A stretch of DNA of 64,000 bases, from the NCBI GenBank assembly GCA_963823945.1, contig CAWGNK010000003.1, forward strand, positions 558,001-622,000. The letters run 5' to 3'. Below the pieces are notes generated by a model. That model ran no database searches and was not told the origin of the DNA. It saw nothing but the letters and a program-made list of their open reading frames with translations. The stretch is from Bog-793 sp963823945 (GTDB taxonomy: Bacteria > Actinomycetota > Acidimicrobiia > Acidimicrobiales > Bog-793). This document shows positions 43,107-51,703 of the stretch, piece after piece. Within the stretch, counting starts at the first letter, position 1. Each line of letters starts with the position of its first letter. The translations under genes were made by a program, and so were the position numbers.

Positions 43107-45026
43107 GTGGCGACCCTGACGGCGGCGGAGGCGCTCGGGCGGGTCACCGCCCGGCTCCCCGGCGGTGGTGAGGTGCGCGAGGGCCAGCTCGCGATGGCTG
43201 ACGCCGTGGCGGAGGCGATCGGCGGGTCGCGCCACCTCTCGGTGGCCGCCGGCACCGGGACCGGCAAGTCGCTCGCCTACCTCGTCCCGGCGGTCCTCTC
43301 GGGCAAGCACGTCGTCGTGGCGACGGCGACAAAGGCCCTGCAGGACCAGCTCGCCGACAAGGACATCCCGCTCGTCGGCGCGGCTGGGCTGCGGCCGTTC
43401 TCGTCGAGCGTGCTGAAAGGCCGCGCCAACTACCTGTGCCGTCAGCGGCTCGGCGAGTCCCGTCTCGCCGGGACCCAGGGCGTGCTGGAGCCCGACGGCC
43501 CGGCGCCCGCCGCCCGGGCGGCGCAGGTCCGGGAGATCTTCGCCTGGGCCGACCGGACCGCGACGGGTGACCGGGCCGAGCTCGAAGCCGAGCCGGACCA
43601 GCAGCTGTGGTCGACGCTGAGCGTGACCTCGGACGAGTGCCCCGGCGCCTTCCGTTGCCCGTCGGGAGCCGAGTGCTTCGCCGAGCGGGCCCGGGCGGCG
43701 GCGCAGGCGGCGGATCTCGTCGTCGTGAACCTCCATCTGCTCGGTGCCGACATCGCCAGCGACGGCGCGGTGTTGCCCCCCCACGACGTGCTCATCGTCG
43801 ACGAGGCGCACGCGCTCGAGGAGATCGTGACCGAGGCGCTCGGTGTGTCGATCGGGGCCGGGCGGCTCCGCGCCGTCGCCGCCGCGGCCCGTGCCGCCCT
43901 CCCGGGGGGCCGGCGGGCCGCCTCGGGCGCCGTCGACGACGTCGCCGGGTTGGCGGAGCGGCTCGAGGAGGCCCTGGTCGAGTGCCCCGAGGAACGTCTC
44001 GTCGGCGGGCCGGGCGGGGACCTCGGCGACGTGCTCGGCCTCGCGCGCGCTCGTCTCGAGCGGCTCGAAGGCGATCTCGGGGCAACCGTCGGGTCCGGCG
44101 CCGGCGGCGGGGACGACGCCCAGCCGGCCATGCGGGCGATGCTCGCCGCGGGACACCTGCGGGGCGACATCGACCGGCTCGTCGGGTCCGACGACGACGA
44201 CGTCGCCTGGGTCGACAAGGGGCCGCGCCCGGCGCTGCGGGTCGCGCCGATCGACATCGCGCCGACCCTCGCCGAGCGGCTGTTCGCCCGCCGCACGGTC
44301 GTGCTCACGAGCGCGACGATCCCGCCGGGCCTGGGGGTCCGTCTCGGCGCCGCGCGCGGCGAGATCGACGTGGTCGACGTCGGCAGCCCGTTCGCCTTCG
44401 GCGAGCACGCCCTGCTCTACTGTGCGGCCCACCTGCCGGACCGGCGGGCCGACGACGCCGAGGCGGCGATCCACGACGAGCTCGCCTGCCTCATCGCCGC
44501 GGCGGGCGGCCGGACGCTCGCCCTGTTCACCAGCCTCGGCGCGATGAACCGCGCCGTGGAGGCGCTGCGCGCGCGCCTCGCCTTCCCGCTCCTCGTCCAG
44601 GGCGACCTCGGCAAGACCGCACTGCTCGCCCGGTTCGCCGCCGAACCAGCGGCGTGCCTCTTCGCGACGATGGGGTTCTGGCAGGGGGTGGACGTCCCGG
44701 GGCCGACGCTTTCGCTCGTCGCCATCGACCGGATCCCGTTCCCCCGGCCCGACGACCCGTTGATCGCCGCCCGCCGGGAGCGCGCCGGGCGCGACGCCTT
44801 CGCGACGATCGACCTCCCGCGGGCGGCGACGCTGCTCGCCCAGGGCGTCGGCCGCCTGATCCGCACGGCCTCCGACCGCGGCGTGGTCGCCGTTCTCGAC
44901 TCGCGGCTGGCGACGGCCAGCTACCGCTGGCGGCTCATCCGGGCGCTGCCGCCGATGCGGCGGACCAAGGAACGCCGGGTCGCCGAGGAGTTCCTGCGGT
45001 CCGTGGTCGGCGGGCCCACTCAGTAG
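43107..45026 (+). CDS. dinG: DinG/XPD-type ATP-dependent DNA helicase
   Basis: 639 residues. Motif I is AAGTGTGKSLAYL, motif Ia ATATKALQDQL, the DEAH box IVDEAHALEE, and the late motifs ATMGFWQGVDVPG and QGVGRLIRTASD. Between I and II are four cysteines (YLC, DECPGAFRCPSGAEC) that bind the iron-sulfur cluster of XPD-like helicases. It unwinds 5' to 3' on forked DNA, R-loops and damaged templates. The frame is open upstream into the AddA-like gene, but family sequence starts at GTG 43107, 6 bases after TACGCT. Its 3' end overlaps convergent era by 7 bases. Confidence 0.92.
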   Translation: MATLTAAEALGRVTARLPGGGEVREGQLAMADAVAEAIGGSRHLSVAAGTGTGKSLAYLVPAVLSGKHVVVATATKALQDQLADKDIPLVGAAGLRPFSSSVLKGRANYLCRQRLGESRLAGTQGVLEPDGPAPAARAAQVREIFAWADRTATGDRAELEAEPDQQLWSTLSVTSDECPGAFRCPSGAECFAERARAAAQAADLVVVNLHLLGADIASDGAVLPPHDVLIVDEAHALEEIVTEALGVSIGAGRLRAVAAAARAALPGGRRAASGAVDDVAGLAERLEEALVECPEERLVGGPGGDLGDVLGLARARLERLEGDLGATVGSGAGGGDDAQPAMRAMLAAGHLRGDIDRLVGSDDDDVAWVDKGPRPALRVAPIDIAPTLAERLFARRTVVLTSATIPPGLGVRLGAARGEIDVVDVGSPFAFGEHALLYCAAHLPDRRADDAEAAIHDELACLIAAAGGRTLALFTSLGAMNRAVEALRARLAFPLLVQGDLGKTALLARFAAEPAACLFATMGFWQGVDVPGPTLSLVAIDRIPFPRPDDPLIAARRERAGRDAFATIDLPRAATLLAQGVGRLIRTASDRGVVAVLDSRLATASYRWRLIRALPPMRRTKERRVAEEFLRSVVGGPTQ

Positions 45027-45925
45027 CCGAGGCGCTCGATCGCGTCGACCCGGCGCTGCCAGTCGCGCTCGACGGCGACGTGGAGATCGAGGTAGCAGCC
45101 GGGCGCGAGCGCGCGGCGCACCGCCGTCCCGACCGCTTTCAGCACCGCGCCCTCGTGGCCGACGACGATTCCGAGCTGGCTCGGGCGTTCGACGAGGATC
45201 TCGCAGCGGATGTAGGGCCACTCCCACTCGACGATGCGGCAGGCGATCGAGTGCGGGAGCTCGTCGCGCACGATCTTCAGCAGCTGCTCGCGGACGAGCT
45301 CGGCGACGAAGAACGCCTCGGGGACGTCGCTCGTGACCCCCTCGGGGTAGTAGCGGGGACCGGCGGGCAGCCGACCGACGAGGTGCGCCGTGAGGGCGGC
45401 GACGCCGCGTCCGGTCCGGGCCGAGACGGGGAAGTACTCGGCACCTTCCAACCCGAGGAGGGCCGCGGCCCTCGCGAGCTGGGCGAGCGTCGTGGTCTGC
45501 GGGGCCGCGTCGACCTTGTTCACCGCGACGACGGCCCCGGCCGCCAGACGCGCCGCGATGAACCGGTCACCCGGCCCGACGGGCGCCGTCGCGTCGAGGA
45601 CGAGGACGCACACGTCGACATCGTCGAGCGCCTCGGTGGCGGCGTTGTTGAGACGCGCGCCGAGCGTGGAACGGGGCTTGTGCATCCCGGGCGTGTCGAC
45701 GAAGACGGCCTGGTAGTCGGGGCCGTTCAGCACGCCCCGCACGCGCCGTCTGGTCGTGTTCGGCGTCCTCGCCGTGATCGAGACCTTCGTGCCGACGATC
45801 CGGTTGCAAAGCGTCGACTTGCCGACGTTGGGTCGCCCGACGACGGCGACGAAGCCCGAGCGGAACGTGCCCCCGCCGGCGCCGCCCGCTGCGTCCCCGG
45901 TGCCCGGCTCGGGATCCGGTGTCAC
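45020..45925 (-). CDS. era: GTPase Era
   Basis: 301 residues. GTPase motifs are G1 GRPNVGKST, G2 TPNTTRRRVRG, G3 FVDTPGMH, G4 NKVD and G5 SARTG. The C-terminal KH domain has RCEILVERPSQLGIVVGHEG, binding the 3' end of 16S rRNA. Era assists 30S maturation. A Gly/Ala-rich stretch of about 20 residues precedes the GTPase domain. GTG 45925 overlaps the stop of the corC-like gene (GTGA), so it is translationally coupled in the phoH-ybeY-corC-era unit. The stop overlaps the end of dinG. Confidence 0.95.
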   Translation of the reverse strand: MTPDPEPGTGDAAGGAGGGTFRSGFVAVVGRPNVGKSTLCNRIVGTKVSITARTPNTTRRRVRGVLNGPDYQAVFVDTPGMHKPRSTLGARLNNAATEALDDVDVCVLVLDATAPVGPGDRFIAARLAAGAVVAVNKVDAAPQTTTLAQLARAAALLGLEGAEYFPVSARTGRGVAALTAHLVGRLPAGPRYYPEGVTSDVPEAFFVAELVREQLLKIVRDELPHSIACRIVEWEWPYIRCEILVERPSQLGIVVGHEGAVLKAVGTAVRRALAPGCYLDLHVAVERDWQRRVDAIERLGY

Positions 45926-47232
45926 CGCTCGGTCTCGTCGCGGCCGGCTTCGTCGCCGTCCCCGCCCGGCGGGCGGGGGGTGATCCGCACCTTGTCGATG
46001 CGGCGGCGCTGCACCCGCTCGGCGACGAGCGTGTAGCCGTCGGCCGCGACCGCCTCGCCCTCGGCGGGGACGCGCCCGTGGAGGTGGAGGAAGAGGCCGG
46101 CGACGGTGTCCCACGAGCCGGTGGGCAGCTCGGCGTCGAGGATCTCGTTCACCTCGTCGAGGGCCATGCGGCCCGAGACGATGAAGCTGCCGCCGTCGAG
46201 CGGCTCGACGAGGGGGTCGTCCGCGTCGAACTCGTCGGCGATCTCGCCGACGAGCTCCTCGAGGAGGTCCTCGAGGGCGACGATGCCCGCCGTGCCGCCG
46301 TATTCGTCCACGACGATGGCGAGGTGGAACTGCTCGGACTGCATCTCCCGCAGCAACGGCGCCACGCGCTTGGTCTCCGGCACGAAGTGCGCCGGCCGGC
46401 ACAGCTGCCCGATGGGCTGTTCGGCCCGGCCCTCCTGCACGGTCCGCACGACGTCGCGGGTGTACGCGATGCCCACGACGTCGTCGAGCGAGGCGGCGTA
46501 GACCGGGATCCGGCTGAGTCCGGAGACCATCGCCCGCTCGAGGACGGCGCCGGCACTCGTCGCCGCGTCGACCGCCACGACGTCGGGACGCGGCGCCATC
46601 ACCTCCCGCACGATCGTGTCGCCGAAGTCGATGATCGACGAGATGAGCTCGCGCTCCTCGTTCTCGATCACGTCCTCGTCGACGGCGACGTCGGCGAGGG
46701 CGAGGAGCTCGGACTCGGTGACCTCGGGCTCGACGTCGGTGCCGTGCCCGGGCGTCACGAGGTGGGCCAGCCCGATGAGGAGGGACGCGACGATCCGGAC
46801 CGGCGGGAAGTTGATGAGTGTCGTCACGAACGGCGCCGCGAACAGGGCGGCGCGGTCGGCGTGCCGGACCGCCCACTGCTTGGGGATCGCCTCGGCGAAC
46901 ACGAAGATGACGACGATCTCGAAGACGATCGCCACGCTGAGCCCGAGCGTGCCGAACAGGTGCGACGCCTCGTCGCCGACGAGGCTCGCCGCGACGAGCT
47001 GGCAGACGAGGACGAGCAGCAGCAGCGGCGCGAGGAAGTGCTCGGGGTTCTCGACGAGCCGTCGCAGCGACTTCGAACCGTGCCGGCCCTTCTCCTCGAG
47101 CGAGCGGGCGCGGGCCTGGCTCGTGCGGACGAGGCTCGTCTCGGCGAGGGCGAACACGGCCGAGATCGCGATGAGCACGAGGACGGCGGCGATGAGGCCG
47201 CCGTCGGCCGCGCCGAACGACGCCGCCAGCAT
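45922..47232 (-). CDS. CNNM/CorC-type hemolysin-family membrane protein with CBS domains
   Basis: 436 residues. An N-terminal DUF21 (CNNM) transmembrane domain of about three to four helices starts with GLIAAVLVLIAISAVFALAE. Two CBS domains follow (REVMAPRPDVVAVDAATS and IGQLCRPAHFVPETKRVAPL, HLAIVVDEYGGTAGIVALED), then the C-terminal CorC/HlyC domain. Related proteins export magnesium or cobalt or modulate CorA; the 'hemolysin' name is historical. ATG 47232 overlaps the ybeY stop by one base. A charged C-terminus ends the protein. Confidence 0.92.
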   Translation of the reverse strand: MLAASFGAADGGLIAAVLVLIAISAVFALAETSLVRTSQARARSLEEKGRHGSKSLRRLVENPEHFLAPLLLLVLVCQLVAASLVGDEASHLFGTLGLSVAIVFEIVVIFVFAEAIPKQWAVRHADRAALFAAPFVTTLINFPPVRIVASLLIGLAHLVTPGHGTDVEPEVTESELLALADVAVDEDVIENEERELISSIIDFGDTIVREVMAPRPDVVAVDAATSAGAVLERAMVSGLSRIPVYAASLDDVVGIAYTRDVVRTVQEGRAEQPIGQLCRPAHFVPETKRVAPLLREMQSEQFHLAIVVDEYGGTAGIVALEDLLEELVGEIADEFDADDPLVEPLDGGSFIVSGRMALDEVNEILDAELPTGSWDTVAGLFLHLHGRVPAEGEAVAADGYTLVAERVQRRRIDKVRITPRPPGGDGDEAGRDETER

Positions 47233-47747
47233 CAGGCGCCCTGAGGGCGGAAGAGCTCGTCGAGGAGCTCCTGTTCGCGGGCCTCCATCGCCTCGGCCTC
47301 GGCGGGCCGTTCGTGGTCCATGCCGAGCAGGTGGAGGATCCCGTGGACGACCAGGAGCGCGATCTCGTCGTCGAAGCTGCCGGTGTGACTGGGCGCGTTG
47401 TGCCAGGCGACCTCGGGGCAGATCACGATGTCGCCGATGAGGATCGGCGCCGAGCCGCCCTCGGCGGTCTCCCAGCCCGGACCGGAACCGCCGTTGTCCG
47501 GCGAGCGTCCGAGGACCAGCTGGTCGTCGTCGATCGGGAAGGCGAGCACGTCCGTCGGTCCGGCGACCTCCAGGAAGCGCTCGTTCAAAGCGGCGATGGC
47601 GGCCTCGTCGACGAACAGCACGCTGAGCTCGGCGTCGCCGCGCACCCCCTCGGCGGCGAGCACCCGGCGCGCGAGTTCGGCCCAGCGCGAACAGTCGATC
47701 TCGCGTTCGGCCTGCTCGTCGGCGACGAAGACCTCGACTGGTGTCAC
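47232..47747 (-). CDS. ybeY: endoribonuclease YbeY (rRNA maturation factor)
   Basis: 171 residues. The zinc-binding signature HGILHLLGMDH is complete (three His), preceded by LNERFLEVAGPTDVLAFPID and LIGDIVICPEVA. An insertion of about 20 residues, Gly/Pro-rich, separates the LAFPID and IGDIVI strands. YbeY trims 16S rRNA ends and takes part in ribosome quality control. GTG 47747 overlaps the phoH stop (GTGA), and its stop overlaps the next start (TGATG). Confidence 0.94.
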   Translation of the reverse strand: MTPVEVFVADEQAEREIDCSRWAELARRVLAAEGVRGDAELSVLFVDEAAIAALNERFLEVAGPTDVLAFPIDDDQLVLGRSPDNGGSGPGWETAEGGSAPILIGDIVICPEVAWHNAPSHTGSFDDEIALLVVHGILHLLGMDHERPAEAEAMEAREQELLDELFRPQGA

Positions 47748-48712
47748 GGCCCCGACCTGGACGGCTCGTTGTCGTCGTGTCGCTCGTAGGCGGAGACGAT
47801 CGCCCGCACGATGCGGTTGCGCACGACGTCGGACTCGCCGAGCCGGACGAAGCCGACGCCGTCGATCGGCCCGAGGATCTCGTCGATGCCGACCAGCCCG
47901 GAGCGCCCCCCGGCGACGTCGATCTGGGTGATGTCGCCGGTGACGACCGCCTTGGTCCCGAAGCCGATCCGGGTGAGGAACATCTTCATCTGCTCGGGTG
48001 TCGTGTTCTGGGCCTCGTCGAGGATGACGAAGCTGGCGTTGAGCGTGCGGCCCCGCATGAAGGCGAGCGGCGCGACCTCGATCGTGCCGCGCTCGATGAG
48101 GCGCTGGGTCCCCTCGGGCTCGAGCATGTCGTAGAGGGCGTCGTAGAGGGGGCGCAGGTAGGGGTCGACCTTGGCCATCAGGTCGCCCGGCAGGAAGCCG
48201 AGCCGCTCCCCGGCCTCGACGGCGGGACGGGCGAGGATGATCCGGTGGACCTCCTTGGCCTGCAGCGACCGGACCGCCGCCGCGACGGCGAGGTAGGACT
48301 TGCCGGTCCCGGCGGGACCGATCCCGAAGGTGATCGTGTTCGCCGCGATGGCGTCGACGTAGCGGCGCTGGCCCGGGGTCATCGGCCGGACCGGCCGCCC
48401 GGCGGAGGGTCGCAGCACCTCGGCGGCGATCACCTCGGAGGGGACCAGGCCGGACCGCACCATCTCGATCGTCCGCCCGACGTGCGCGGCGTCGACCCAC
48501 TGGCCCCGTTCGAGGTGCGCGACGAGCTCGCGGAAGATCTTCTCCACGGCCTCGGCGTCGGGGCCGTCGATCGTGATCTCGTTGCCGCGCACGCGGATCG
48601 TCGTCGCGTCGAACTCCCGCTCGACGGCCAGCAGGAGCTCGTCCCGCTCGCCGAGCAGCGCGACCATGAGGTCGTTGCCGGGGACCTGGTATCTGATCTG
48701 GGTTTCGGACAC
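47744..48712 (-). CDS. phoH: PhoH-like ATPase
   Basis: 322 residues. The P-loop is GIGPAGTGKSYLAVA, followed by RIILARPAVEAGERLGFLPG, Walker B FVILDEAQNTTPEQ, and VVTGDITQIDV. An N-terminal domain of about 100 residues resembles a KH-like RNA-binding module. PhoH proteins are predicted RNA-associated ATPases; pairing with ybeY is widespread. The frame continues upstream to 48820 in Pro/Arg-rich sequence, but GTG 48712 fits the family start. TACCCT on the minus strand 13 bases earlier could be the -10, leaving a very short leader. Confidence 0.92.
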   Translation of the reverse strand: MSETQIRYQVPGNDLMVALLGERDELLLAVEREFDATTIRVRGNEITIDGPDAEAVEKIFRELVAHLERGQWVDAAHVGRTIEMVRSGLVPSEVIAAEVLRPSAGRPVRPMTPGQRRYVDAIAANTITFGIGPAGTGKSYLAVAAAVRSLQAKEVHRIILARPAVEAGERLGFLPGDLMAKVDPYLRPLYDALYDMLEPEGTQRLIERGTIEVAPLAFMRGRTLNASFVILDEAQNTTPEQMKMFLTRIGFGTKAVVTGDITQIDVAGGRSGLVGIDEILGPIDGVGFVRLGESDVVRNRIVRAIVSAYERHDDNEPSRSGP

Positions 48713-48827
48713 GTCTACCGCTCTGAGGGTACCAGTGGACCCCGGAAGGTTCGCGCGAACGCCTGCCCGGCGGGGGATCGGCGACGCCGGCCGGGCTGCG
48801 TCGCGGCCGGGCCGCGGCACCCGGGTC

Positions 48828-49058
48828 TCAGCGGATGGCCCGGCGTGTCGGCTCGGGGTAGAGGTGCTCGAGGCTGCCCGGCGTGATCCTCGCCGACTCG
48901 ACGAACGCCTCGACGTCGTTCTGGCGGAGGCGGATGACGCGCCCGAACTTGAAAGCCGGCAGCCCCCCCTCGTCGATGAAGCGGTAGAGCGTGCGGAGGT
49001 TGACCCCGAGATAGGCCGAGGCCTGCTTCGTGCTCATCCAGGCGGTGCCCTCTGTCAC
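48828..49058 (-). CDS. small MerR/excisionase-type helix-turn-helix protein
   Basis: 76 residues, mostly one HTH_17-type winged helix: MSTKQASAYLGVNLRTLYRF (recognition helix NLRTLYRFIDEG) and GRVIRLRQNDVEAFVES as the wing. Single-domain proteins of this form are called excisionase-like, but in actinobacteria several are chromosomal regulators (BldC is an example of the fold). GTG 49058 has TATCAT 7 bases before it, giving a leaderless mRNA; a ribosome-site-like sequence is absent on this strand. No integrase or phage gene is near, so a regulatory role is more likely than excision. Confidence 0.82.
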   Translation of the reverse strand: MTEGTAWMSTKQASAYLGVNLRTLYRFIDEGGLPAFKFGRVIRLRQNDVEAFVESARITPGSLEHLYPEPTRRAIR

Positions 49059-49065
49059 AGGAGGA

Positions 49066-49071
49066 ATGATA
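49066..49071 (-). promoter_or_regulatory. -10 box of leaderless promoter for the HTH gene
   Basis: Minus-strand TATCAT, then 7 bases, then the GTG ending at 49058. Confidence 0.6.
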
Positions 49072-49103
49072 CCACCTGATCATGCAGTTCGTAGCCTCTC
49101 ATG

Positions 49104-50273
49104 TTATCCGCCAGCAGCACGTGCGCCCTCCCGCCGGCCGGCCCCGCCGTCCGGCACGGGGGCGGCTGCCGGCGGCGGCTGCAGGCGGATCGCCACCTCG
49201 TTGGCGAGCAGCCGGCCGCGCCGGGTGAGCACGGCGCGCCCCTGCCGGCGCTCGACGAGGCCGGCGAGCTCGTCCGAGTCCGGCAGCGCCTCCGCGGGGA
49301 CGCCGTCGCGGGTGCGCAGCGCGAGCTGCAGGCTCTCGAGCTCGCGCGCCGCGGGGTCGAGGCGCTCGCTCATCGCCACCGCCGGGAGGCCGTCGCGGAC
49401 CCGGTCGATGTAGCGCTCGGGCGAGGCGACGTTGGCAAAGCGGTGCCCGGCCACGTGGCTGTGCGCCGCACAGCCGAAGCCGAGGTAGTCCGCCCCGCGC
49501 CAGCAGGCGAGGTTGTGATGGCACTCGTGGCCGGGTCGGGCCCAGTTCGAGATCTCGTAGCAGTCGAGCCCGGCGGCGCCGAGCATCTCGTCGACGAGCT
49601 CGTAGCGATCGGCCTCGGTGTCGTCGTCGGGGTGGCGGGCGGGGTCGGCAGCCAGTGGCGTGCCGGGCTCCACGGTGAGGGCGTAGGCGCTCACGTGCGG
49701 CGGTGCCGGGTCGAGGGCGAGCAGGCCGTCGATGGTGGCGGCGAGGTCCTCGTTTTGCTCGGCGACGGATCCGTAGACGACGTCGACGTTGTAGGTCGCG
49801 AATCCCGCCTCGCCGACGAGGCCGACGGCCCTGCCGACCGAACCCGGGCTGTGGCGGCGTCCGAGGTCGGCGAGCACCCGGGTGACGAGGGATTGCACCC
49901 CGAGCGAGATCCGGGTCACGCCGGCAGCCCGCGCGGCCCGCAGGAACTCGCCGGTCGTCGATTCGGGGTTCGCCTCGACCGTCACCTCGGCGCCCGGCGC
50001 GCGCTCGATGGCGTCGAGGAGCCGGGTGAGCTGCGCGGGCGACAAAAGCGACGGCGTCCCGCCGCCCACGTAGACGGTCGTCGCCGGCCGCCAGGGCGCG
50101 GCCGCCCGGGCGCGGCGGATCTCGGTGATGCAGGCCGCCACGTAGGGCTCGACGAGGGCGGACTTGCCCGTCCAGGTCGCGAAGGCGCAGTAGTCGCAGC
50201 GGGAGGTGCAGAACGGAATGTGGACGTAGACGCCAAACTCACCGGCCACGCCCTCGCAGGCGCGGGTCGGCAC
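49104..50273 (-). CDS. hemW: radical SAM protein HemW (coproporphyrinogen-oxidase-like)
   Basis: 389 residues. The radical-SAM motif is HIPFCTSRCDYCAFAT (CxxxCxxC), followed by VYVGGGTPSLL, VEANPESTT and ISLGVQSLV. The C-terminal domain has CWRGADYLGFGCAAHSHV, typical of HemW. HemW is a haem chaperone, and the historical annotation as HemN is not supported without extra residues. The C-terminus is extended and Arg/Ala/Gly-rich. GTG 50273 shares one base with the stop of the upstream bldD-like gene, so translation is coupled. Confidence 0.92.
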   Translation of the reverse strand: MPTRACEGVAGEFGVYVHIPFCTSRCDYCAFATWTGKSALVEPYVAACITEIRRARAAAPWRPATTVYVGGGTPSLLSPAQLTRLLDAIERAPGAEVTVEANPESTTGEFLRAARAAGVTRISLGVQSLVTRVLADLGRRHSPGSVGRAVGLVGEAGFATYNVDVVYGSVAEQNEDLAATIDGLLALDPAPPHVSAYALTVEPGTPLAADPARHPDDDTEADRYELVDEMLGAAGLDCYEISNWARPGHECHHNLACWRGADYLGFGCAAHSHVAGHRFANVASPERYIDRVRDGLPAVAMSERLDPAARELESLQLALRTRDGVPAEALPDSDELAGLVERRQGRAVLTRRGRLLANEVAIRLQPPPAAAPVPDGGAGRREGARAAGG

Positions 50274-50800
50274 TAAGTGGCGTAGATGAGGCCGAGCGAC
50301 TGCAGCCTCTCGACCATCTCGACGACGCCGAGGCCGAAGGTGGCGCCGATGACGAGCAGATCGGCGGCGCGGATCGTGAGCACCTGGCCGTTGAAGTCCT
50401 GGCGGTCGAGCTGGACCTTGGTGAGGAAGCGCTGCAGCGCCTCCGCCTCGGGCCCCTTCGTCGCCTTGAGACGCACGAGGTCGATGCGGATCTTCGTCTC
50501 GTGCGGCACCCGGGTCAGCGGTTCCGTCTCGAGTGACGCCGCCCCCTCCCGGCTGCCGGGCAGGAGCTGGTCGAGCGGCACGTCGTAGATCTGGGCGAGG
50601 CGGCGCAGCCGCGGGACGGAGATCGCGCGTTCGCCCCGTTCGTAGGCGCCGAGGACCGAGGCCTTGAACTCCTGGCCCGAGGCGGCCTCGACCGCCTGGA
50701 GCGAGAGGTGCTTCTGGCGACGCACGGCCCGCAGTCGGACGCCGACCGTCTCGGCGTAACTGTCCTCGATGCCGAGGCTTTGGTCTCGGAAGTCGCTCAT
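50273..50800 (-). CDS. bldD: BldD homologue (XRE-type regulator with c-di-GMP motif)
   Basis: 175 residues. The N-terminal XRE HTH (GVRLRAVRRQKHLSLQAVEA, GAYERGERAISVPRLRRLAQ) is followed by a linker and a C-terminal domain. LQRFLTKVQLDRQDFNGQVL and TIRAADLL match BldD of Streptomyces. The c-di-GMP signature RxD-X8-RxxD reads exactly R133-Q-D, eight residues, R144-A-A-D147. BldD binds DNA as a c-di-GMP-linked dimer to control development. ATG 50800 has GAGGA 6 bases upstream. It overlaps hemW by one base. The palindrome at 50870-50884 may be its own operator. Confidence 0.87.
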   Translation of the reverse strand: MSDFRDQSLGIEDSYAETVGVRLRAVRRQKHLSLQAVEAASGQEFKASVLGAYERGERAISVPRLRRLAQIYDVPLDQLLPGSREGAASLETEPLTRVPHETKIRIDLVRLKATKGPEAEALQRFLTKVQLDRQDFNGQVLTIRAADLLVIGATFGLGVVEMVERLQSLGLIYAT

Positions 50801-50864
50801 CGCGGTCCTCGGGCTGATCTCGTCAGGTGGCGTCGGGGCCCCGCCCGATCGTGGTTTGGCCCAC

Positions 50865-50884
50865 ACGGTACTCCGCCACGGAGT
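50865..50884 (-). promoter_or_regulatory. candidate promoter and palindromic operator upstream of bldD
   Basis: Minus-strand TACCGT (50865-50870) is a possible -10. Directly upstream lies ACTCCG-CCA-CGGAGT (50870-50884), a perfect 6-bp inverted repeat with a 3-base centre. A self-regulatory site is possible; it is not an exact match to the Streptomyces BldD box as I remember it. Confidence 0.4.
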
Positions 50885-50920
50885 GTGGCGCGGGCACGAC
50901 AGCGGGGCCGTGGGGGCGGG

Positions 50921-51568
50921 CTATCCCGGGTGCAGCCGCCCGGCGCGCAGGGCCACGAGGTAGGCGCCCGCCACGACGGCGGCGGTCTCGGCGCGCAGCA
51001 CCGTGTCCGCCAGGCCGACGAGGCCCGGTGCGAGCGCGAGTTCCTCCGGGGTGAATCCGCCCTCGGGGCCGACGAGGACACACGTCGTGGTGGCCGTCAT
51101 CGGCGGGCCACCTGGCTCGGCGACGACGAGCCCGGGAGGCGATCCGGCGAGCACCGTCTCGTACGGCACGGGGCCCTCGACGGCGGGCAGGGTCAGCCGC
51201 CGGCACTGCGCGGCGGCGGCACGCGCGATGCGCTGCAGGCGCACGTTGCGCCGCGCCGCCCCCGCCTCGTCGGGTCGCACGACGGTGCGCGCCGTCGTGA
51301 ACGTGACGATGCGGTCGACGCCGAGTTCGGTGAGCTTCTGGACGGCCCACTCCGGCCGTTCGCCCTTTTGCAGGGCGAATCCGACGGTCAACGGCGGCGA
51401 AGGCGGCGGGACTGCCGTCACCGGGCCGTCGGCCACAAGCCGGGCGGGGCTGACACGGCCCCGACCGGGTCGGGCGGGCCCGGCGGCACCGAGCTCGAGC
51501 CGGCACGGGCGGAACGAGCCGCGGCCGTCGGCGGCGACCACCGCCTCGCCGTCGCCGAGGCGAAGCAC
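50921..51568 (-). CDS. rsmE: 16S rRNA m3U1498 methyltransferase RsmE, start codon unclear
   Basis: From the GTG at 51568 there are 215 residues with the SPOUT-fold motifs LQKGERPEWAVQKLTELGVD, LVGPEGGFTPEELALAP and VLRAETAAVVAGAYL. The family's N-terminal PUA-like part is also encoded but upstream of that GTG: LDFVRRAGALVFVADLDL and DDAHHLAQVLRL read in frame through 51569-51703. No ATG, GTG or TTG occurs in those 45 codons, which run back to the dnaJ stop codon. Likely starts are ATC codons just after the dnaJ stop, a CTG, or readthrough. A run of eight G (51677-51684, plus strand) could also hide an indel. Confidence 0.88.
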   Translation of the reverse strand: MLRLGDGEAVVAADGRGSFRPCRLELGAAGPARPGRGRVSPARLVADGPVTAVPPPSPPLTVGFALQKGERPEWAVQKLTELGVDRIVTFTTARTVVRPDEAGAARRNVRLQRIARAAAAQCRRLTLPAVEGPVPYETVLAGSPPGLVVAEPGGPPMTATTTCVLVGPEGGFTPEELALAPGLVGLADTVLRAETAAVVAGAYLVALRAGRLHPG

Positions 51569-51703
51569 TTGGGCGAGGTGGTGGGCGTCGTCGGGCCCGA
51601 GCTCGACCAGGTCGAGGTCGGCGACGAAGACCAGCGCCCCGGCCCGGCGGACGAAGTCGAGATCGGGGGGCGCGATGGGGGGGGACCCGGGGATCTGCGC
51701 CGG

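Noticed and set aside
43032..45227. A 731-codon minus-strand open frame opposite dinG
   Set aside because: Repetitive Arg/Gly/Asp/Glu composition typical of antisense frames; dinG motifs are intact on the plus strand.
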